A stretch of DNA of 26,888 bases, from the NCBI GenBank assembly GCA_900770845.1, contig CAAGLS010000164.1, forward strand, positions 1 to 26,888. The letters run 5' to 3'. The notes below the pieces were generated by a model. It did no database searches and was not told the origin of the DNA. It worked only from the letters and a program-made list of their open reading frames with translations. The DNA is from an uncultured Prevotella sp. GTDB lineage: Bacteria; Bacteroidota; Bacteroidia; Bacteroidales; Bacteroidaceae. Below are positions 24,756 through 26,888 of this stretch, piece after piece. The position numbers and the translations under genes are program-made. The first letter of the stretch is position 1. The number at the start of each line of letters is the position of its first letter.

Positions 24756-25883
24756 CTATTGCTCGCTGCTTGGACTTGGTGCTTCCGAATCGGCCTGCTG
24801 ACCGACGGTGACACTTGTCTTTTCCTTGGTGACATAGCGTTGCCAGTAGGCCATGATGAGCGTGGTGAGCGGGAGCGCGATGATGAGGCCGATGAAGCCG
24901 AGCAGCGCGCCCCACACCGACAGGGAGAGCAAGAGTATGGCGGGGTTGAGCCCCATGGCCTTGCCCATGATTTTTGGGGTGACAACCATATCGGTGATGA
25001 CCTGCACGATGCAGAAGATGCCGATGACCAACCCAAAGACGAGCAGGAAGCTCTGGCCAGTGCTGGCCGCCTTGAGCATGGCCAAGAAGGCGCAGGGGAT
25101 GAGGGCGAAGGTGTGGAGATAAGGCACAAGGTCGAGGATTCCGATGAGTATGCCCATGCCGATGGCCATGGGGAAATCGATGATGGAGAATCCGATGCAG
25201 AACATGATGCCCATGCACAAGGCCACAAGTCCCTGGCCGCGGATGTAGTTGTTGAGTTCGCGGGCCACGTCCTTGCTCAGGTCGCGCCAGAAGGGGCGGT
25301 TCTTCACGGGGAATATCCTTATCCAGTTGTCTGTAAGATATTCATAGTCGAGCAGGATGAAGAACATATATAATAAGGTAATCATCGACGCCACAATGCT
25401 GATGACCACATTGGCAGTCTGCCCGAGGAAGCTGAACACCTTGGGCATGGCGGTCTTCATGGCGTCGGTGAAGTCCTTGCTCTCAAAGAATCTCTTGATG
25501 GCCGTCTGGTTCTCCGTCACCCAGTCGCGGATCACGCCCTGTATGCTGTTGTGGGTCTGGCCGTGCACCCAATGGCTCAGGATGTCAGAGAGCGTGGAGA
25601 TTTGCTCTATCATGGGCGGCACGATGAGATAAATCACAGCCCCAAGCACGGCGAAGACCACCACCAAGGTGATGATGATGGCCAATGCCCTCACCCTGAC
25701 GTGGAGCTTGTCTTCCACGAACTTCACTATCGGGTAGAGCAAGTAGGCCAGGAACCAAGCGATGAAAAACGGCAGCAGCACACTGCTGAGGTAGTTGACC
25801 ACATACAGCACGGCCAGCACCAGCACGGCCACGCCCGCCCAGCGGATGAACTTGTCGAAGGTAATCTCTTTTCTATCAGTCAT
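24756..25883 (-). CDS. AI-2E family transporter
   Basis: Inner-membrane protein of 375 residues of the AI-2E (PerM/TqsA-like) family. Hydrophobic segments occur near residues 14-32, 34-52, 66-92, 155-178, 215-240, 242-262, 273-292 and 312-335, giving the usual pattern of about eight helices with a long soluble part (about 95-150) after the third. The conserved stretch L-I-G-I-L-D-L-V-P-Y-L, matching the family G-x-x-x-x-I-P-x-x-G region, is near residue 235. Some members export autoinducer-2 and others exchange Na+ or Li+; the sequence does not decide between these. The C-terminal tail is Ser/Glu-rich and probably cytoplasmic. Its ATG is 5 bp after the tdk stop, so they share a transcript. 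Confidence 0.9.
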   Translation of the reverse strand: MTDRKEITFDKFIRWAGVAVLVLAVLYVVNYLSSVLLPFFIAWFLAYLLYPIVKFVEDKLHVRVRALAIIITLVVVFAVLGAVIYLIVPPMIEQISTLSDILSHWVHGQTHNSIQGVIRDWVTENQTAIKRFFESKDFTDAMKTAMPKVFSFLGQTANVVISIVASMITLLYMFFILLDYEYLTDNWIRIFPVKNRPFWRDLSKDVARELNNYIRGQGLVALCMGIMFCIGFSIIDFPMAIGMGILIGILDLVPYLHTFALIPCAFLAMLKAASTGQSFLLVFGLVIGIFCIVQVITDMVVTPKIMGKAMGLNPAILLLSLSVWGALLGFIGLIIALPLTTLIMAYWQRYVTKEKTSVTVGQQADSEAPSPSSEQ

Positions 25884-25888
25884 AATCC

Positions 25889-26488
25889 TTATCTTTCTTT
25901 TGCCAGCGCGCGTTCCTGTTCCAGGGCTTTCTGGTAGCAGTCGCGGCAGAGCGGTTCGTATTCCATTTTCTCACCCAACATCACCCGGCGCCTGTCTTTC
26001 ACGAGACGATGGCTGACGTAGGCCAGCGCACCGCACCTCACACAGATGGCGTGCACCTTGGTCACCTCGTCGGCCACGGCGAGCAGTCCGGGTATTGGCC
26101 CAAAGGGACGGCCTTGGAAGTCCATGTCCAAGCCGGCCACTATCACACGCACGCCCGAGTTGGCCAACTGGTTGCACACGTCCACCAAGCCGTTGTCGAA
26201 GAACTGCGCCTCGTCGATGCCCACCACGTCGATGTCGGCTCCCAAGAGCAGGATAGCCGAAGAGGAGTCGATGGGAGTAGACTGGATGGAGTTCTGGTCG
26301 TGGCTCACGACATCCTCGTCGGAATAGCGGGTGTCGATGGCGGGTTTGAAGATTTCCACCCGCTGGCGCGCGAACTTGGCCCGCTTGAGCCGACGGATGA
26401 GTTCCTCGGTCTTGCCGGAGAACATGCTTCCGCAAATCACTTCTATTCTGCCTTGGCGATGCTTCTCGCCTTCTAAATTTTCCATCAT
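25889..26488 (-). CDS. tdk: Thymidine kinase, type II
   Basis: Phosphorylates thymidine (and deoxyuridine) with ATP in the pyrimidine salvage pathway. The 199-residue protein has the P-loop G20-S-M-F-S-G-K-T27, the D92-E93-A-Q-F-F catalytic segment, a lasso loop region (about 150-180) and four zinc-binding cysteines C149, C152, C181 and C184, all as in the TK1-like family. A TTG start at 26524 would lengthen it by 12 residues, but the promoter -7 box (26495-26502) lies inside that extension, so the ATG at 26488 (or the next, at 26485) is the start. This makes the message nearly leaderless. It is the first gene of an operon with the AI-2E transporter. Confidence 0.95.
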   Translation of the reverse strand: MMENLEGEKHRQGRIEVICGSMFSGKTEELIRRLKRAKFARQRVEIFKPAIDTRYSDEDVVSHDQNSIQSTPIDSSSAILLLGADIDVVGIDEAQFFDNGLVDVCNQLANSGVRVIVAGLDMDFQGRPFGPIPGLLAVADEVTKVHAICVRCGALAYVSHRLVKDRRRVMLGEKMEYEPLCRDCYQKALEQERALAKER

Positions 26489-26494
26489 ACGCTG

Positions 26495-26525
26495 CAAAGT
26501 TAGTGCAAATCGAGCGAAGAACAAA
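26495..26525 (-). promoter_or_regulatory. Promoter of tdk, part of a repeated promoter element
   Basis: On the minus strand TTTG (26525-26522) and TAACTTTG (26502-26495) are 19 bp apart. The inverted repeat CGAGC (26511-26515) and GCTCG (26530-26534) brackets the -33 box. Transcription would start near 26489, at the tdk ATG. The 50-bp segment to 26544 matches the promoter at the left edge of the window at 43 of 50 positions. Confidence 0.75.
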
Positions 26526-26608
26526 ACAAGCTCGCTTATTTTTTCGGGGAATATCAGCCAAGGACCCTCCCACCCCCCTCCCTACGAAGGGAGTGGAGAC
26601 CCAATCGC

Positions 26609-26682
26609 CCAAAGACGTGCATACAATGTCGTGCATCCAAAGACACGCATACAATGTCGTGCATCCAAAGACACGCATACAA
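26609..26682. repeat. 28-bp tandem repeat, about 2.5 copies
   Basis: Two identical 28-bp units, starting CATACAATGTCGTGCATCCA, occupy 26620-26647 and 26648-26675, with a partial unit (CATACAA) after them and a diverged partial unit (CCAAAGACGTG) before them. There are no spacers between units, so this is not a CRISPR array. Confidence 0.9.
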
Positions 26683-26777
26683 CCGCAGGGGCCGTGCCTT
26701 GTGCCAGCCCTAAAGAAATGTTCGACCGATTATTATGGCACGCAGATTACGCAGATTTTTTGGCACAGCGGATATTT

Positions 26778-26880
26778 CCGGGAGGTCCGCTGCCCTCAGC
26801 GGACACTATAGACAGCGGACACTATACAATGCAGAGTTCACGAATTGTATATTGTCCGCTGAGGGCAGCGGACCTCCCGG
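26778..26880. repeat. 103-bp palindrome with perfect 28-bp arms
   Basis: The 28 bp from 26778 (beginning CCGGGAGGTCCGCTGCCCTC) recur exactly inverted at 26853-26880. Each arm contains its own hairpin (GTCCGCTG-CCCT-CAGCGGAC). The centre has a second inverted repeat (ATACAAT at 26824, ATTGTAT at 26844) and a 13-bp direct repeat AGCGGACACTATA (26798 and 26814). It lies beyond the tdk promoter, with no gene in the remaining 8 bp of the window. Confidence 0.9.
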
Positions 26881-26888
26881 ACAATGGA

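Larger units (their letters stand above)
26545..26888. other. Gene-free right end with repeats
   Basis: No gene is supported. The stretch contains a C-rich segment (CCCACCCCCCTCCCTACGAA, similar to 12227-12249), the 28-bp tandem repeat (26609-26682), a short direct repeat ACGCAGATT-ACGCAGATT (26742-26759) and the large palindrome at 26778-26880. Confidence 0.6.

Noticed and set aside
26489..26524. Longer thymidine kinase starting at a TTG
   Set aside because: The extension would contain the promoter -7 box, and the added residues are not part of the kinase fold.

Overview
The window looks like chromosomal DNA of a fairly GC-rich member of the Bacteroidales, probably Prevotellaceae. The grounds are: genes preceded by the Bacteroidetes promoter pattern (TTTG, about 19-21 bp, then TAnnTTTG); a TonB-dependent receptor with an N-terminal carboxypeptidase-regulatory-like domain; a very large secreted glycan/mucin enzyme with the short C-terminal tail common in Prevotella exported proteins; and intergenic gaps full of Prevotella-type hairpin and tandem repeats. 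The genus is inferred from style, not from a marker gene.

Layout. 1-461: gap with a promoter firing off the left edge, a possible partial gene and a 22-bp tandem repeat. 462-4452 (minus): two-gene operon, exported metallophosphoesterase then TonB-dependent receptor. 4604-9899 (minus): three-gene operon of a TerB-N/TerB-C domain protein, a DUF2791 (BrxD-like) P-loop ATPase and an Lhr/BrxHI-like helicase, the most system-like unit here. 10127-10840 (plus): small alpha/beta-hydrolase esterase. 11382-11870 (plus): DnaQ-fold 3'-5' exonuclease. 11871-12790: gene-free DNA with a 193-bp fold-back (MITE-like) element and a REP-like repeat. 12791-14397 (plus): abortive-infection type IV toxin-antitoxin pair AbiEi/AbiEii. 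14501-15193 (minus): unknown lipoprotein. 15508-15580 (minus): tRNA-Lys(UUU) with its own promoter and terminator. The stretch from about 12,600 to 15,500 is visibly more AT-rich than its surroundings and reads like an acquired island beside the tRNA. 15816-24202 (minus): a 2733-residue secreted protein combining an M60-type metallopeptidase, a GH95 fucosidase-type glycoside hydrolase, ricin-like repeats and two F5/8C (CBM32-like) modules, followed with a 4-nt overlap by a 62-residue acidic protein. 24203-24755: repeats, including a decayed end of the fold-back element. 24756-26488 (minus): thymidine kinase then an AI-2E family transporter, 5 bp apart. 26489-26888: promoter, 28-bp tandem repeat and a 103-bp palindrome at the right edge.

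How the parts work together. The giant enzyme is organised to attack mucin-type glycoproteins, with a protease, a fucosidase-family domain and carbohydrate-binding modules on one chain. The TonB receptor and phosphoesterase may form an uptake and phosphate-removal pair, but their substrate cannot be read from sequence. The TerB/ATPase/helicase operon is a predicted DNA-processing or stress/defence module that shares two protein families with type 2 BREX but has none of its methylase, PglZ or kinase genes here. AbiE adds a second probable anti-phage function. All positions were read by eye; no database or structure search was run.
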